Assembly: GCF_019132875.1 (NCBI RefSeq)
Contig: NZ_JAHSPF010000012.1
Coordinates: 62,001-126,000 of the forward strand
Origin: Erwinia phyllosphaerae
Lineage (GTDB): Bacteria > Pseudomonadota > Gammaproteobacteria > Enterobacterales > Enterobacteriaceae
Direction: 5' to 3'
Length of the DNA stretch: 64,000 nucleotides
Shown: piece by piece, positions 30,314 to 43,209 of the stretch
Layout of the letters: each line of letters starts with the position of its first letter
How positions within the stretch are numbered: position 1 is the first letter of the stretch
The notes under the pieces: model-generated
What the model was told of the DNA's origin: nothing
Databases searched by the model: none
Seen by the model: only the letters and a program-made list of their open reading frames with translations
Program-made: the position numbers and the translations under genes

Positions 30314-31099
30314 TTAAATAATGTCGATGTCCGCCACGGAGGGAAAAACCCAGCTGGGGCGGAAAGGCATGGCGTCTATATCGCTTAACGTCGACACGCC
30401 GGACAGCACCAGGATAGTTTCCAGCCCCGCCTGAAAGCCCGCCAGGATATCGGTACGCAGGTTATCACCGACAATCACCGTTTCTTCCGAGTGCGCCTGC
30501 ATTTTATTTAGCGCGGCGCGCATGATCCACGGGCTGGGCTTGCCGACATAAAAAGGTGTTCTGCCCGATATCTTTTCAATACCCGCGCACAGCGCGCCGC
30601 AGGCCGGGACGAAACCGCGCGCGTGCGTGTCCGGGTTGGTAGCAATAAAGCGTGCGCCGTTGGCAACGAAATACGCGGCTTTATGCATCATGTCCCAGTT
30701 AAAGGAACGCGTCTCGCCAACGATAACAAAGTCGGGGTTGATATCCGTGATGGTAAACCCGGCTTTATAGAGTTCATGCACCAGTGCGCCTTCACCTACC
30801 ACATAAGCCTTTTTGCCTTCCTGACGACGCAGGAAATCTGCCGTAGCCATCGCGGAGGTATAAAAAACGCTTTCCGGTAAATCGATACCGGCAGAGGAAA
30901 AGCGGTTAGCAAGATCCATCGAGGTCTGTGAAGGGTAGTTAGTCAGCACCACCAGCGGCATACCTTTATCCAGAATCCGCTGTAGAAATTCGTTGGCACC
31001 GGGCACGGCCGTATTGTCGTGCATCAGCACGCCGTCAATATCGCAGATGACGTTTTTAATCGTCGTTTTTTCACTGTCGTTCAGGGTCAGAGCGCTCAT
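30314..31099 (-). CDS. nagD: Nucleotide phosphatase NagD (HAD family)
   Basis: HAD-superfamily phosphatase (class IIA) that dephosphorylates nucleoside monophosphates such as UMP in E. coli. The nucleophile motif is CDIDGVLM, and the C-terminal VGDNLRTDI holds the metal-binding Asp. The 261 residues are 11 longer than E. coli because the start here (MSALTLNDSEKTTIKNV) lies upstream; no start codon exists at the E. coli position. It is the last gene of nagBACD, 5 bp after nagC. Confidence 0.96.
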   Translation of the reverse strand: MSALTLNDSEKTTIKNVICDIDGVLMHDNTAVPGANEFLQRILDKGMPLVVLTNYPSQTSMDLANRFSSAGIDLPESVFYTSAMATADFLRRQEGKKAYVVGEGALVHELYKAGFTITDINPDFVIVGETRSFNWDMMHKAAYFVANGARFIATNPDTHARGFVPACGALCAGIEKISGRTPFYVGKPSPWIMRAALNKMQAHSEETVIVGDNLRTDILAGFQAGLETILVLSGVSTLSDIDAMPFRPSWVFPSVADIDII

Positions 31100-31104
31100 T
31101 AACG

Positions 31105-32325
31105 TTAGCTTTCCAGTAAATGTTGCAACAAGATGCCATTCAGCATAGCGCGTTTAGCTAGCGCAAAGGCGCCTATAGCCGAACGGTGATCGATCTCAGA
31201 GCGCAATACCGGCAGGTTTTTGCGAAAGGCTTTCAACGCCTGAGTGTTAATGCAGCCTTCAATGGCAGGCAGGAGAACTTTATCCGCTTCGGTTATCTCA
31301 CCGGCAATAACTACTTTTTGCGGATTAAATAAATTGATGGCAATGGCGATGGCTTTACCCAGGTGGCGGCCAACGTATTCAATCACTTCCGCTGCCAGCG
31401 CATCGCCACGATTTGCAGCCTTGCAGATTTTAGGCATCTGGCAGTCGTCCAGCGTCAACGAACTCGGGTAGCCCTGCTTAAGCAGGTGGCGCACGCGATT
31501 CTCAATGGCGCTGTTAGCGGCAATGGTTTCCAGACAGCCAAAATTGCCGCAGTGACAGCGTTCCCCCAGCGGATCAACCTGAATATGGCCCAGTTCGCCA
31601 ACGTTGCCGTTGCTGCCAAGGAAAATATGGCCGTTAGTGATAATGCCCGCGCCTGTTCCGCGATGAACCCGCACCAGGATAGAATCCGCGCAGTCGCGGG
31701 ATGCACCAAAGTAGTGCTCGGCCAGCGCCAGGCTGCGGATATCGTGACCGACAAAGCTGGTGACGTTAAAGCGTTTCTGGAGATTAGCCACCAGCGGCCA
31801 GTGCTGTACGGCGATATGCGGCATATAACGGATAACGCCGTTATTGGGATCGACAAGGCCCGGCAGGATGACGGCGATAGCGATTAATTCACGTAGCTTG
31901 CGCTGATGCTGTTCGCAAAAGCCGGCAATAGCGTTAAAAAGCGCGTGCTCCAGCGTTTCCTGCGTGCGCTCCGGCAGGGCATAATCCTCCTGCGCCAGCA
32001 CTTTACCGCTAAGATCGAACAGATTTAGCGTGGCGTCGTTGCGGCCCAGTCGAACGCCGATAGTGTTAAAACCACGCGTTTCGGCAACGATAGAAATGGC
32101 GCGACGGCCTCCGGTGGAGGCCTGCTGGTCGACTTCTTTTATCAGCCCGCGCTCAATCATCTGGCGGGTGATTTTAGTCACGCTGGCTGGCGCTAACTGG
32201 CTGTGCTCAGCAATTTGAATGCGCGATATCGGACCCTGCTGGTCGATAAGGCGGTAGACGGCCGCGCTGTTTAGCTGTTTAACAAGATCCACATTTCCTA
32301 TTTGAGCCTGGCCGCCAGTGGTCAT
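31105..32325 (-). CDS. nagC: N-acetylglucosamine repressor NagC (ROK family)
   Basis: Transcriptional repressor released by GlcNAc-6-phosphate; in E. coli it controls nag, chb and chiP genes. The 406-residue protein has an N-terminal winged helix-turn-helix (about 15-75, ISRIQIAEHSQLAPASVTKITRQM). A ROK domain follows with the zinc motif CHCGNFGCLE and the sugar-binding GTGAG(I). It lies 7 bp after nagA in the nagBACD operon it autoregulates. Confidence 0.97.
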   Translation of the reverse strand: MTTGGQAQIGNVDLVKQLNSAAVYRLIDQQGPISRIQIAEHSQLAPASVTKITRQMIERGLIKEVDQQASTGGRRAISIVAETRGFNTIGVRLGRNDATLNLFDLSGKVLAQEDYALPERTQETLEHALFNAIAGFCEQHQRKLRELIAIAVILPGLVDPNNGVIRYMPHIAVQHWPLVANLQKRFNVTSFVGHDIRSLALAEHYFGASRDCADSILVRVHRGTGAGIITNGHIFLGSNGNVGELGHIQVDPLGERCHCGNFGCLETIAANSAIENRVRHLLKQGYPSSLTLDDCQMPKICKAANRGDALAAEVIEYVGRHLGKAIAIAINLFNPQKVVIAGEITEADKVLLPAIEGCINTQALKAFRKNLPVLRSEIDHRSAIGAFALAKRAMLNGILLQHLLES

Positions 32326-32332
32326 TCAGTTT

Positions 32333-33481
32333 CTACTCGCTTAAGACTTTGTCACCATTAACGAAAGTCTGGATTATTTGATAGTCACGGGTGAAAACCG
32401 TCAGGTTGGCCACTTTTCCGGCGGTGACTGAACCTAACTTATCCTCCACACCCATAGCACGGGCTGGGTAGAGCGTTGCCATTCTGAGCGCCTCATCCAG
32501 CGCAATGCCTGCATGTTCGACGCTGTTCGCCACAGCTTCGATCATGGTTAGCGCAGAGCCGCTGAGCGTGCCGTTCTCGTCAACGCAAAGTCCATCCCGA
32601 TAGTATATTGTTTTTCCAGCGAAAATGAACCGATCAATGGTCGCACCAGCTGGCGCGGTGGCGTCGGTAACCAGCACCAGCTTATCGCCCTTAATGCGCT
32701 TTGCATTACGGATGTTAACGTAATCAACGTGTAAACCATCGGCGATAATGCCGCAATAAACGTCAGGTGAGTCGAATAAAGTGCCGATAAGCCCCGGTTC
32801 GCGGCCCGTTAAGGCAGGCATCGCATTATAAAGATGGGTGGCAAAGCTGATTCCGGCAGAAAGGCCTTTGCGCGCTTCGGCGCTGGTGGCGTGCGAGTGA
32901 CCCGCAGAGATAACAATACCGGCATTGCGTAACTGACGGATAACCGCAGCGTCAACCTGCTCGGGAGCCAGCGTTATCTTGGCGATGACGTCACTATTCT
33001 CACAAAGAAAATCGACCAGCGCCTTATCTGGCGAACGAATTAATGCGGCATCATGCGTCCCTTTTTTTAAAGGATTTAACCACGGCCCCTCAAGATGCAG
33101 ACCCAGCGCCTGATTCGCGTTCTGCGCCAGGTAAGCGCGCATTACCTCTACCGCGCGCTTCATTAACTCGTCGGTACTGGTAATAAGAGTAGGCAGAAAA
33201 CTGGTGCAGCCAGATTTTTCGTTAGCTTTCTGCATAGTGTGCAGGGTAGCGACGCTAAGGGCCTCAAGACTGTCATTAAACTGCACGCCGCCGCAGCCGT
33301 TAAGCTGTAAATCGATAAAGCCGGGAGCAATAAACGCGCCGTCAACGCGCTGCAAAGTGATACCAGCAGGCAACTCTTCCAGCCTGCAAACCTGGTCAAT
33401 CAAGCCATCGCGGATCACTACGGCATGATTATCCAGAATTTCGTAGCCGGTAAAAATACGGCCATGAGTTAAAGCAAACAT
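32333..33481 (-). CDS. nagA: N-acetylglucosamine-6-phosphate deacetylase NagA
   Basis: Metal-dependent amidohydrolase that removes acetate from GlcNAc-6-P. The 382 residues match E. coli. Family motifs are [12 protein letters not shown], the metal-site [22 protein letters not shown] and the catalytic Asp in [10 protein letters not shown]. The product glucosamine-6-P goes to NagB, encoded just upstream. Confidence 0.98.
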   Translation of the reverse strand: MFALTHGRIFTGYEILDNHAVVIRDGLIDQVCRLEELPAGITLQRVDGAFIAPGFIDLQLNGCGGVQFNDSLEALSVATLHTMQKANEKSGCTSFLPTLITSTDELMKRAVEVMRAYLAQNANQALGLHLEGPWLNPLKKGTHDAALIRSPDKALVDFLCENSDVIAKITLAPEQVDAAVIRQLRNAGIVISAGHSHATSAEARKGLSAGISFATHLYNAMPALTGREPGLIGTLFDSPDVYCGIIADGLHVDYVNIRNAKRIKGDKLVLVTDATAPAGATIDRFIFAGKTIYYRDGLCVDENGTLSGSALTMIEAVANSVEHAGIALDEALRMATLYPARAMGVEDKLGSVTAGKVANLTVFTRDYQIIQTFVNGDKVLSE

Positions 33482-33533
33482 AATATTCTCCCGGCGTTAC
33501 CGGCCCGGCGGCCGGTAACGTTGTGCAGATGAG

Positions 33534-34334
33534 TTACAGATTTTCCATGTTTTCCGCTTCGATTTCGCGGAAATATCTGACTGTTTTAACCTTAAGCTCC
33601 ATCGTCGCGGGTTCATCACAGACGACGATGGATTTCGCATGCAGCTGTAAACAGCTGATAGTCCACATATGGTTCACGTTGCCTTCTACCGCCGCCTGGA
33701 GCGCCAGCGCTTTAACGTGACCCGTGACCAGAATCATAACTTCTTCCGCATCCAGCAGCGTTCCTACACCCACCGTCAGGGCATACTTCGGCACCTGATT
33801 TACGTCGCCATCAAAAAAGCGCGAGTTAGCCACGCGCGTCTCATGCGTGAGCGTTTTAATACGCGTACGGGATGCAAGAGAGGAGGCCGGTTCGTTAAAG
33901 GCGATATGCCCGTCGTTGCCAACGCCTCCCATAAACAGGTGGATTTTACCCAATGCACGGATTTTCTCTTCATACTGGCGACATTCTGCGTCAATATCTG
34001 GCGCGTTGCCATTCAGAAGATTGATGTTTTCGCGTTGAATATCAACGTGGTCAAAAAAGTTACGATACATAAAGCTGTGGTAGCTTTCCGGATGCTCTTT
34101 CGGCAGGCCAACATATTCGTCCATATTGAACGTAACCACATGCTTAAAGCTTACCTGGCCCGCTTTATGCATCTCAACGAGATGACGATAGGCTTCCAGC
34201 GGCGTGCCGCCGGTAGGCAGACCCAGTACGAAAGGACGTTCAGCGGTAGGCTGGAAGGCGTTAATACGATTGACGATGTGACGGGCGGCCCATTTACCGA
34301 CCTGGTTTGGTGTTGAAAGCGGGATCAGTCTCAT
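33534..34334 (-). CDS. nagB: Glucosamine-6-phosphate deaminase NagB
   Basis: Converts glucosamine-6-P to fructose-6-P and ammonia, delivering GlcNAc carbon to glycolysis. The 266 residues match E. coli. Visible motifs are [14 protein letters not shown], the catalytic-region NMDEYVGLP and [15 protein letters not shown]. It is the first gene of nagBACD and diverges from nagE across the regulatory region at 34335-34659. Confidence 0.98.
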   Translation of the reverse strand: MRLIPLSTPNQVGKWAARHIVNRINAFQPTAERPFVLGLPTGGTPLEAYRHLVEMHKAGQVSFKHVVTFNMDEYVGLPKEHPESYHSFMYRNFFDHVDIQRENINLLNGNAPDIDAECRQYEEKIRALGKIHLFMGGVGNDGHIAFNEPASSLASRTRIKTLTHETRVANSRFFDGDVNQVPKYALTVGVGTLLDAEEVMILVTGHVKALALQAAVEGNVNHMWTISCLQLHAKSIVVCDEPATMELKVKTVRYFREIEAENMENL

Positions 34335-34436
34335 GTTTTACCTCATATAAGCGATATCTGGAAAGCTATCTGCGGCGCGCGTGGGGCTACTATAAGCGTA
34401 ACCTGTTGCCACCGGGCACCGCGAAAAAGAAAAACT

Positions 34437-34460
34437 TTGTTTTTTTTCAGGATAAAATAA
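34437..34460. promoter_or_regulatory. Probable NagC operator on the nagB side
   Basis: An imperfect palindrome with outer arms TTGTTTTTT and AAAATAA, about 105 bp upstream of nagB. It fits the NagC site pattern and lies about 95 bp centre-to-centre from the nagE-side operator. That spacing resembles the E. coli nagE-nagB pair, where NagC forms a DNA loop. Confidence 0.55.
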
Positions 34461-34505
34461 GTTGTGGGCTATAGCCAGTATAACCCAAATAAATTGTGCC
34501 TCATT

Positions 34506-34521
34506 AATGATGGGTATCACA
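34506..34521. promoter_or_regulatory. Possible CRP site in the nagB-nagE region
   Basis: AATGA, six bases, then TCACA: the right half is a perfect CRP half-site and the left half matches at three of five positions. It sits between the two NagC operators, where E. coli also has a CRP site. Confidence 0.5.
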
Positions 34522-34531
34522 AAAACAACGG

Positions 34532-34555
34532 TTTTAATTTGCGTGGCGAATTAAA
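34532..34555. promoter_or_regulatory. NagC operator on the nagE side
   Basis: A near-perfect inverted repeat, TTTAATTTGC then a short spacer then GCGAATTAAA, about 105 bp upstream of nagE. This is the classic NagC box form with AATTCGC half-sites. Confidence 0.75.
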
Positions 34556-34659
34556 TTTTCTCTACACTGCGTCAGATGATTTCATGCCAGACCACTGGCA
34601 GCCTGCCGTTATAAAAACATCACATAACTGGCGCCTTAACGGCTCTTATAGGGGGAATA

Positions 34660-36606
34660 GTGAATATTTTAGGATTTTTTCAAAGGCTAGGGCGCTCGTT
34701 ACAGCTGCCGATAGCCGTGCTGCCGGTAGCCGCGTTAATGCTGCGCTTTGGCCAGCCGGACCTGCTCAATATGCCGTTTATCGCCCAGGCGGGCGGCGCA
34801 ATTTTTGACAATCTGGCCCTTATTTTTGCTATCGGGGTGGCCTCTACCTGGTCTAAAGACAACGCCGGCGCGGCCGCTCTGGCAGGCGCGGTAGGCTATT
34901 TTATTCTGACCAAGGCGATGGTCACCATCAATCCGGCCGTCAATATGGGCGTGCTGGCGGGTATCATTACCGGGCTGGTAGCGGGTGCAACCTACAACCG
35001 CTGGTCCGATATTAAGCTGCCCGATTTCCTCAGCTTCTTCGGCGGGAAACGTTTTGTTCCTATTGCTACGGGGTTCTTCTGTTTGATCCTGGCCGCCGTC
35101 TTTGGTTACGTCTGGCCACCGGTGCAAAACGCTATTCAGGCAGGCGGCGAGTGGATTGTTTCCGCTGGCGCGTTCGGCGCGGGCATTTTTGGCTTTGTTA
35201 ACCGTTTACTGATCCCTACCGGCCTACACCAGGTATTGAACACCATCGCCTGGTTCCAGATTGGCGACTTCACCAACGCGGCAGGTACGGTTTTCCATGG
35301 CGACATCAACCGCTTCTATGCCGGTGACGGCACGGCGGGCATGTTTATGTCCGGCTTCTTCCCCATCATGATGTTCGGCCTGCCGGGCGCGGCGCTGGCA
35401 ATGTATATGGCAGCACCTAAAGAGCGTCGTCCTATGGTTGGCGGTATGCTGCTTTCCGTGGCCGTCACCGCCTTTTTAACCGGCGTTACGGAGCCGCTGG
35501 AATTCCTGTTTATGTTCCTGGCGCCAATGCTTTATTTGATCCACGCCGTGCTGACGGGGATCAGCCTGTACGTGGCAACCGCGCTAAACATTCACGCCGG
35601 TTTCTCCTTCTCCGCAGGCGCAATCGACTATGCGCTAATGTACAAACTGCCGGCGGCCAGCAGCAACGTCTGGATGCTGTTGGTGATGGGCGCCATTGCA
35701 TTTGTTCTCTACTTTGTCCTGTTCAGCGCGGTTATCCGCATGCTGAATCTGAAAACGCCCGGTCGTGAAGAGGCGGGCGAGCAGGTCACCGAAGAAGCCA
35801 ACAGCAATACTGAGGAAGGGCTGGAGCAGCTGTCCCGTCAGTACATCGCTGCCGTAGGCGGTTCTGACAACCTTAAGGTTATTGATGCCTGTATCACTCG
35901 CCTGCGCCTTTCCGTTAAAGATTCCGCCCAGGTAAACGATGCGGCCTGTAAGCGCCTGGGCGCTTCTGGCGTCGTGAAGCTGAACAAGCAAACCATTCAG
36001 GTAATTATTGGAGCAAAAGCAGAGTCCGTTGCGGAAGCGATGAAAAAGATCGTCGCGAAAGGGCCTGTTGCGCCAGTAGCGGTAAGTGCCTCTCCGGTCA
36101 CGGCTACGGCAACGGCACCCGTTCAGGCTAAACCGGCAGCAGGTAAAACCGTTGTTGAAACGCTGCTGGCACCGGTTAGCGGCACGGTGGTCGCACTGGA
36201 GCAGGTCCCTGATGAGGCTTTTGCCAGCAAAGCCGTCGGCGAAGGTCTGGCCATCAGCCCAACCGGCAACGTGGTAGTTGCACCCGCCAGCGGCACCGTA
36301 TTAAAGATTTTCAATACCAATCACGCATTCTGCCTGGAAACGGACAAAGGCGTGGAGCTTGTAGTGCATATGGGGATTGATACCGTTGCGCTGGCGGGTA
36401 AAGGCTTTACGCGGCTGGTGGAAGAGGGCGCTCAGGTCAGCGCTGGCCAGCCCGTGCTGGAAATGGATCTGGCCTGGCTGAACAGCAATGCGAAGTCGAT
36501 GATAAGCCCGGTTGTCGTCACTAACATGGATGACTTTAGCGGCATCAAGCTAACCGCCGGGGAAACGGTGGTAGCAGGCGAGAGCCGTCTCTTTGAGATA
36601 AGCTAA
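34660..36606 (+). CDS. nagE: N-acetylglucosamine-specific PTS permease NagE (IICBA)
   Basis: Imports and phosphorylates GlcNAc to GlcNAc-6-P. The 648-residue protein has an N-terminal IIC membrane domain (about 1-370) and a IIB domain with the phosphocysteine in IDACITRLRLSV (near 410). A Pro/Ala linker (about 465-500) leads to a C-terminal IIA domain with the phosphohistidine in VVHMGIDTV. The start is GTG at 34660 behind GGGGG. It is divergent from nagBACD with shared NagC/CRP sites upstream. Confidence 0.97.
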   Translation: MNILGFFQRLGRSLQLPIAVLPVAALMLRFGQPDLLNMPFIAQAGGAIFDNLALIFAIGVASTWSKDNAGAAALAGAVGYFILTKAMVTINPAVNMGVLAGIITGLVAGATYNRWSDIKLPDFLSFFGGKRFVPIATGFFCLILAAVFGYVWPPVQNAIQAGGEWIVSAGAFGAGIFGFVNRLLIPTGLHQVLNTIAWFQIGDFTNAAGTVFHGDINRFYAGDGTAGMFMSGFFPIMMFGLPGAALAMYMAAPKERRPMVGGMLLSVAVTAFLTGVTEPLEFLFMFLAPMLYLIHAVLTGISLYVATALNIHAGFSFSAGAIDYALMYKLPAASSNVWMLLVMGAIAFVLYFVLFSAVIRMLNLKTPGREEAGEQVTEEANSNTEEGLEQLSRQYIAAVGGSDNLKVIDACITRLRLSVKDSAQVNDAACKRLGASGVVKLNKQTIQVIIGAKAESVAEAMKKIVAKGPVAPVAVSASPVTATATAPVQAKPAAGKTVVETLLAPVSGTVVALEQVPDEAFASKAVGEGLAISPTGNVVVAPASGTVLKIFNTNHAFCLETDKGVELVVHMGIDTVALAGKGFTRLVEEGAQVSAGQPVLEMDLAWLNSNAKSMISPVVVTNMDDFSGIKLTAGETVVAGESRLFEIS

Positions 36607-36648
36607 CAATCGACAGCGAGGCGGGCCAGCCGTGCCGCCATTAACGCA

Positions 36649-36676
36649 GGGCGGGAAGCGATTCCCGCCCTTTTTT
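36649..36676 (+). terminator. Terminator of nagE
   Basis: Perfect 9-bp stem GGGCGGGAA/TTCCCGCCC with loop GCGA, followed by six Ts. Confidence 0.93.
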
Positions 36677-36770
36677 ACGTTATATGCTAACAAACGGTTG
36701 TTTCCCTTCCCGGCTTTGTGGATCATAATCCGTTATTTCACGTATCAGAGTAATTCCAGAGGAAAATGAG

Positions 36771-38438
36771 ATGAGTGAGGCAGAAGCCCGCCCAACTAAC
36801 TTTATTCGTCAGATCATTGACGAAGATCTGGCGAACGGTAAGCACAACAGCGTGCATACCCGCTTCCCACCGGAGCCGAACGGCTATCTGCATATTGGCC
36901 ACGCCAAGTCTATCTGCCTGAACTTTGGTATTGCCCAGGATTACCAGGGACAATGTAATCTGCGCTTTGATGATACGAACCCGGTAAAAGAAGATCTGGA
37001 GTACGTTGAATCAATCAAACGTGACGTGCAGTGGCTGGGCTTCGAGTGGAGCGGCGACGTCCGTTACTCCTCTGACTATTTTGACCAGCTGCATCACTAT
37101 GCTGTTGAGTTAATCAATAAAGGTCTGGCCTATGTTGACGAACTATCACCGGAGCAAATCCGCGAGTATCGCGGCACTCTGACGTCGCCCGGCAAAAACA
37201 GTCCTTATCGCGATCGCAGCGTGGCAGAAAACCTGGCGCTGTTTGAAAAAATGCGCAACGGCGAATTTGCTGAAGGCAGTGCCTGCCTGCGTGCCAAAAT
37301 CGATATGGCCTCCAGCTTTATCGTCCTGCGCGATCCGGTCATTTACCGTATCAAATTTGCTGAACACCACCAGACCGGCAATAAATGGTGCATCTATCCG
37401 ATGTACGATTTTACCCACTGCATTTCCGATGCGCTGGAAGGGATCACGCACTCGCTCTGTACGCTGGAATTCCAGGACAACCGCCGTTTATATGACTGGG
37501 TGCTGGACAATATCACCATCCCAACGCATCCACGGCAGTACGAGTTTTCTCGCCTGAATCTTGAATACGCCATCATGTCCAAGCGCAAGCTGAACCTGCT
37601 GGTAACCGAAAAGGTTGTCGAGGGCTGGGACGATCCGCGTATGCTGACCGTTTCCGGGCTGCGCCGTCGCGGCTATTCCGCCGCCTCGATCCGCGAGTTC
37701 TGCCGCCGTATCGGCATTACCAAACAGGACAATATCGTCGAGATGGCGTCGCTGGAGTCGTGCATTCGTGACGACCTGAACGAAAATGCGCCGCGTGCAA
37801 TGGCGGTTCTTGACCCGGTTAAGCTGGTGATTGAAAACCTGCCGGCTAATCACGAAGAAATTATCACCATGCCGAACCATCCGAACAAGCCAGAGATGGG
37901 AACGCGTGAGGTGCCGTTTAGCCGTGAAGTGTACATCGATCGCGCCGACTTCCGTGAAGAAGCCAACAAGCACTACAAGCGTCTGGTGCTGGGTAAGGAA
38001 GTGCGCTTGCGCAACGCTTACGTCATTAAGGCCGAGCGTGTGGCGAAGGACGAAGCGGGCAATATCACCTGCCTGTTCTGTACCTGCGACGTGGATACGC
38101 TGAGTAAAGATCCTGCCGATGGCCGCAAGGTTAAAGGCGTGATTCACTGGGTTTCTGCCGAGCATGCGCTCCCGGCTGAATTCCGTCTGTACGATCGCCT
38201 GTTCAGCGTGCCGAATCCGGCAGCGGCGGAAGATTTCCTGACCACTATCAATCCGGAGTCGCTGGTTATTCGTCAGGGCTTTGTTGAACCGGGTTTGAAA
38301 ACGGCAGAAGCTTCCAGCCCTTACCAGTTTGAGCGTGAAGGCTACTTCTGTGCGGACAGCGTTTACTCCAGCAGCAGCAAGCTGGTCTTTAACCGTACCG
38401 TGGGTTTACGCGACACCTGGACGAAAGCGGGCGAATAA
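36771..38438 (+). CDS. glnS: Glutaminyl-tRNA synthetase GlnS
   Basis: Class I synthetase charging the four tRNA-Gln species encoded nearby. The 555 residues match E. coli. [15 protein letters not shown] holds the HIGH motif, VMSKRKL-type [10 protein letters not shown] is the second signature, and a C-terminal beta-barrel anticodon-binding domain follows (from about 340). It lies between nagE and the chitin genes. Confidence 0.99.
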   Translation: MSEAEARPTNFIRQIIDEDLANGKHNSVHTRFPPEPNGYLHIGHAKSICLNFGIAQDYQGQCNLRFDDTNPVKEDLEYVESIKRDVQWLGFEWSGDVRYSSDYFDQLHHYAVELINKGLAYVDELSPEQIREYRGTLTSPGKNSPYRDRSVAENLALFEKMRNGEFAEGSACLRAKIDMASSFIVLRDPVIYRIKFAEHHQTGNKWCIYPMYDFTHCISDALEGITHSLCTLEFQDNRRLYDWVLDNITIPTHPRQYEFSRLNLEYAIMSKRKLNLLVTEKVVEGWDDPRMLTVSGLRRRGYSAASIREFCRRIGITKQDNIVEMASLESCIRDDLNENAPRAMAVLDPVKLVIENLPANHEEIITMPNHPNKPEMGTREVPFSREVYIDRADFREEANKHYKRLVLGKEVRLRNAYVIKAERVAKDEAGNITCLFCTCDVDTLSKDPADGRKVKGVIHWVSAEHALPAEFRLYDRLFSVPNPAAAEDFLTTINPESLVIRQGFVEPGLKTAEASSPYQFEREGYFCADSVYSSSSKLVFNRTVGLRDTWTKAGE

Positions 38439-38456
38439 CGCTTTTATTAATAAAAA

Positions 38457-38482
38457 AGCAGCCTTCGGGCTGCTTTTTTTTT
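38457..38482 (+). terminator. Terminator of glnS
   Basis: Stem AGCAGCC/GGCTGCT with a TTCG tetraloop, followed by nine Ts. A strong intrinsic terminator. Confidence 0.95.
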
Positions 38483-38575
38483 GAATATAATATTTATTAT
38501 ATTAACGTGCATCTTACAAAAAAATTATAACCTGTCGTAGGTCATACTTTTCGTTGTCAATAATTGTTATTAATT

Positions 38576-38598
38576 GATAGTTCGCGCCGCGAAAAATA
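38576..38598. promoter_or_regulatory. Probable NagC operator upstream of the first chitoporin gene
   Basis: A 23-bp site centred on the palindrome TTCGCG-C-CGCGAA, about 80-100 bp upstream of the ATG. It aligns with the site upstream of the second chitoporin gene at 19 of 23 positions, while the flanking DNA is much less alike. Confidence 0.6.
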
Positions 38599-38676
38599 TA
38601 ATTACCGCGCAGTAAGGTAAATACTTTTTATTTTTAGGGTTTTGTTTATTTGTCATTATAAGAGAAGGATTTCTCA

Positions 38677-40080
38677 ATGCACTCTTTCAATTCAATGCGA
38701 AAAGCACTGGCGATAGCTGTTGCCTGTAGTTCTGCTCTTGTCGGCAGCTTTTATTCTCCTGTTTCTGTCGCCGCAGGGTTTATTGATGATTCTACGCTAA
38801 CCGGTGGTGTTTATTATTGGCAGCGGCAGCGAGACAGAAAGGAGATGGACCCTGTCCATAACCAGTACGGCCAGTATACGGAAAATCTTCATCATTCTAC
38901 TTTTAACGGCAACCTCGATTTCTCTTCAGGCTATGCAGCTGATTTTGTCGGTCTGGATCTGGGCGTATATGGTGCGCTACAGCTGGCCGGAACAGGACCG
39001 GCCGCACCGAATGAAATTGCCTTCAGTCGTGCTAAAAATCGCTGGGGCGAGCAATTCGACGGCGATGCTAATGGCGCCTCTTTTTATAAAGCGGCCATAA
39101 AAGTTAAACATGATAATTACTGGTTAAGAGCCGGTTATATTCAACCAGAAGGCCAGACGTTACTTATGCCGCAATGGGGCTTTGTTCCGGGAACCTATCG
39201 TGGTTTTGAAGTCGGTTCCGTTTATGATTTTGAAGATGCTGGCGCGCTCTCTTTATCTTATATCTGGACGGATCGTTATAAATCCCCCTGGTATCGGCAG
39301 ATGTATAAATTCCGCAAGCCCGATCTAACAACTGAAATTAACTATCTGCATTCCGTCGGCGTTAAATATGACTTCAAAAATAAGCTGGTGCTGGAAGGCG
39401 CGCTCGGCCAGGCCGGCAATTATATGGAGCAATACTTTACCAAAGCTTCCTGGGCGTTTCCCGTAGCCGGCAACGATCTGCGTACCAGCTGGCAGTTTTA
39501 CGGCGCGCGCGATAAAGAGCACGGCGGCGCAAATAATATTAACGACGTGTATGACGGACTGGCCTGGCTACAGGCTATCACGCTGGGCTATACCACCGGC
39601 CCGTTTGACTGGCGGCTCGAAGGCACCATGGTGAAAGCTCGCGGCAATCAGGGCTTCTTTCTGGCGCGTATGACACCGGTTGGTTCGACCTCGAACGGGC
39701 GCAATGACGTATGGTGGGACTCCCGCAGCGATTTCAACGCTAATGGAGAAAAATCACTGTATGGCGGCGTGATGTATAACCTGAAAAACTGGCAGCTTCC
39801 CGCCTGGGCAATCGGCACCTCTTACGCCTATGGCTGGGATGCTCGTCCGTCAACCAATCCGGCTTACGACCAGAGCCAGCGCCGCAGCGAATCCGCCTGG
39901 AACATGGATCTACGCTATACGGTGCAGGAAGGGCGTGCCAAAGATACGCAGATCAACCTTCACTATACCCGTTACAAAAACCACTCCTCTATTCCGAGCT
40001 TCAGCAACGGTTACGGAAATATGTTCCAGGACGAAAAAGACGTAAGGCTGACGGTTATCGCACCTTTCACCGTGTTTTGA
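38677..40080 (+). CDS. chiP: Chitoporin ChiP, copy 1 (OprD-family outer membrane porin)
   Basis: Outer-membrane channel for chitooligosaccharides. The 467-residue protein has a signal peptide to about residue 32 (VAA). The mature start GFIDDSTLTGGVYYWQRQRD resembles E. coli ChiP closely. Further shared blocks are [36 protein letters not shown] and the C-terminal IAPFTVF. The protein ends in phenylalanine, the usual signal for outer-membrane barrel assembly. The ribosome-binding site lies in the loop of a small hairpin (38662-38675) directly before the ATG. It is followed by a chitobiase gene rather than chiQ. Confidence 0.95.
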   Translation: MHSFNSMRKALAIAVACSSALVGSFYSPVSVAAGFIDDSTLTGGVYYWQRQRDRKEMDPVHNQYGQYTENLHHSTFNGNLDFSSGYAADFVGLDLGVYGALQLAGTGPAAPNEIAFSRAKNRWGEQFDGDANGASFYKAAIKVKHDNYWLRAGYIQPEGQTLLMPQWGFVPGTYRGFEVGSVYDFEDAGALSLSYIWTDRYKSPWYRQMYKFRKPDLTTEINYLHSVGVKYDFKNKLVLEGALGQAGNYMEQYFTKASWAFPVAGNDLRTSWQFYGARDKEHGGANNINDVYDGLAWLQAITLGYTTGPFDWRLEGTMVKARGNQGFFLARMTPVGSTSNGRNDVWWDSRSDFNANGEKSLYGGVMYNLKNWQLPAWAIGTSYAYGWDARPSTNPAYDQSQRRSESAWNMDLRYTVQEGRAKDTQINLHYTRYKNHSSIPSFSNGYGNMFQDEKDVRLTVIAPFTVF

Positions 40081-40108
40081 TTTAGCAAACGTCAGGGCAA
40101 ATCACCAG

Positions 40109-40145
40109 AGGCGACAGAGCTTTACCAGCATCCTGTCGCCTTTTT
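40109..40145 (+). terminator. Terminator or attenuator between chiP copy 1 and chitobiase copy 1
   Basis: Perfect 9-bp stem AGGCGACAG/CTGTCGCCT with a 15-base loop, followed by five Ts, about 45 bp before the chitobiase start. It would limit read-through from porin to enzyme. Confidence 0.75.
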
Positions 40146-40189
40146 AACTGCCGTGGTCAGGAAAACTCTTCAACACTATGAGGGAAATG

Positions 40190-42847
<2,658 letters not shown>

Positions 42848-42907
42848 AACGGCAACGTTCGCAGAACGTAAAAATATGCTCCGTTATTGGCGCCTACCAA
42901 AAATCTG

Positions 42908-42933
42908 ACGCAGCCTCCGGGCTGCGTTCTTTT
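42908..42933 (+). terminator. Terminator of the first chitoporin-chitobiase cassette
   Basis: Stem ACGCAGCC/GGCTGCGT with loop TCCG, followed by TCTTTTC. It separates the two cassettes. Confidence 0.85.
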
Positions 42934-43045
42934 CATATTATTGTCTACAATACTTCTGAGTTATTGAAGGTAATTAACTTTATCTGGATTTTTTATTCTG
43001 GTTAATGCTGGATAATAATTATTATTAACGCGCACCCGGCTTTTC

Positions 43046-43061
43046 TGTGGCTCAGGTCATA
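43046..43061. promoter_or_regulatory. Possible CRP site upstream of the second chitoporin gene
   Basis: TGTGG, six bases, TCATA: eight of ten core positions match the CRP consensus. The corresponding position upstream of copy 1 keeps GGTCATA but has a poorer left half. Confidence 0.45.
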
Positions 43062-43090
43062 ATTCTGCACGATGGAATTGATAATGAATT

Positions 43091-43113
43091 GATAATTCTC
43101 GCTGCAAAAAATA
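43091..43113. promoter_or_regulatory. Probable NagC operator upstream of the second chitoporin gene
   Basis: Aligned equivalent of the site at 38576-38598. It is less symmetric at the centre (TTCTCGCTGCAAA) but keeps the GATA start and AAAAATA end. Confidence 0.5.
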
Positions 43114-43209
43114 TTATCATTAGCGAATTGGATTGAGCGTTTATTATACGGTTTTAAACGGTTTTTTTAAGCGCTGGAATGCGACTCTTAAGGATAAGGG
43201 GGCTAATTA

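Larger units (their letters stand above)
42934..43209. other. Regulatory region upstream of the second chitoporin gene
   Basis: A+T-rich intergenic DNA with no gene. Several short blocks (ATTAACG-GCA, AGGTCATA, AATTGATA, GCAAAAAATAT) occur in the same order as upstream of the first chitoporin gene, so the promoter region was duplicated with the genes and has since diverged. It contains the CRP-like and NagC-like sites listed separately. Confidence 0.65.
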
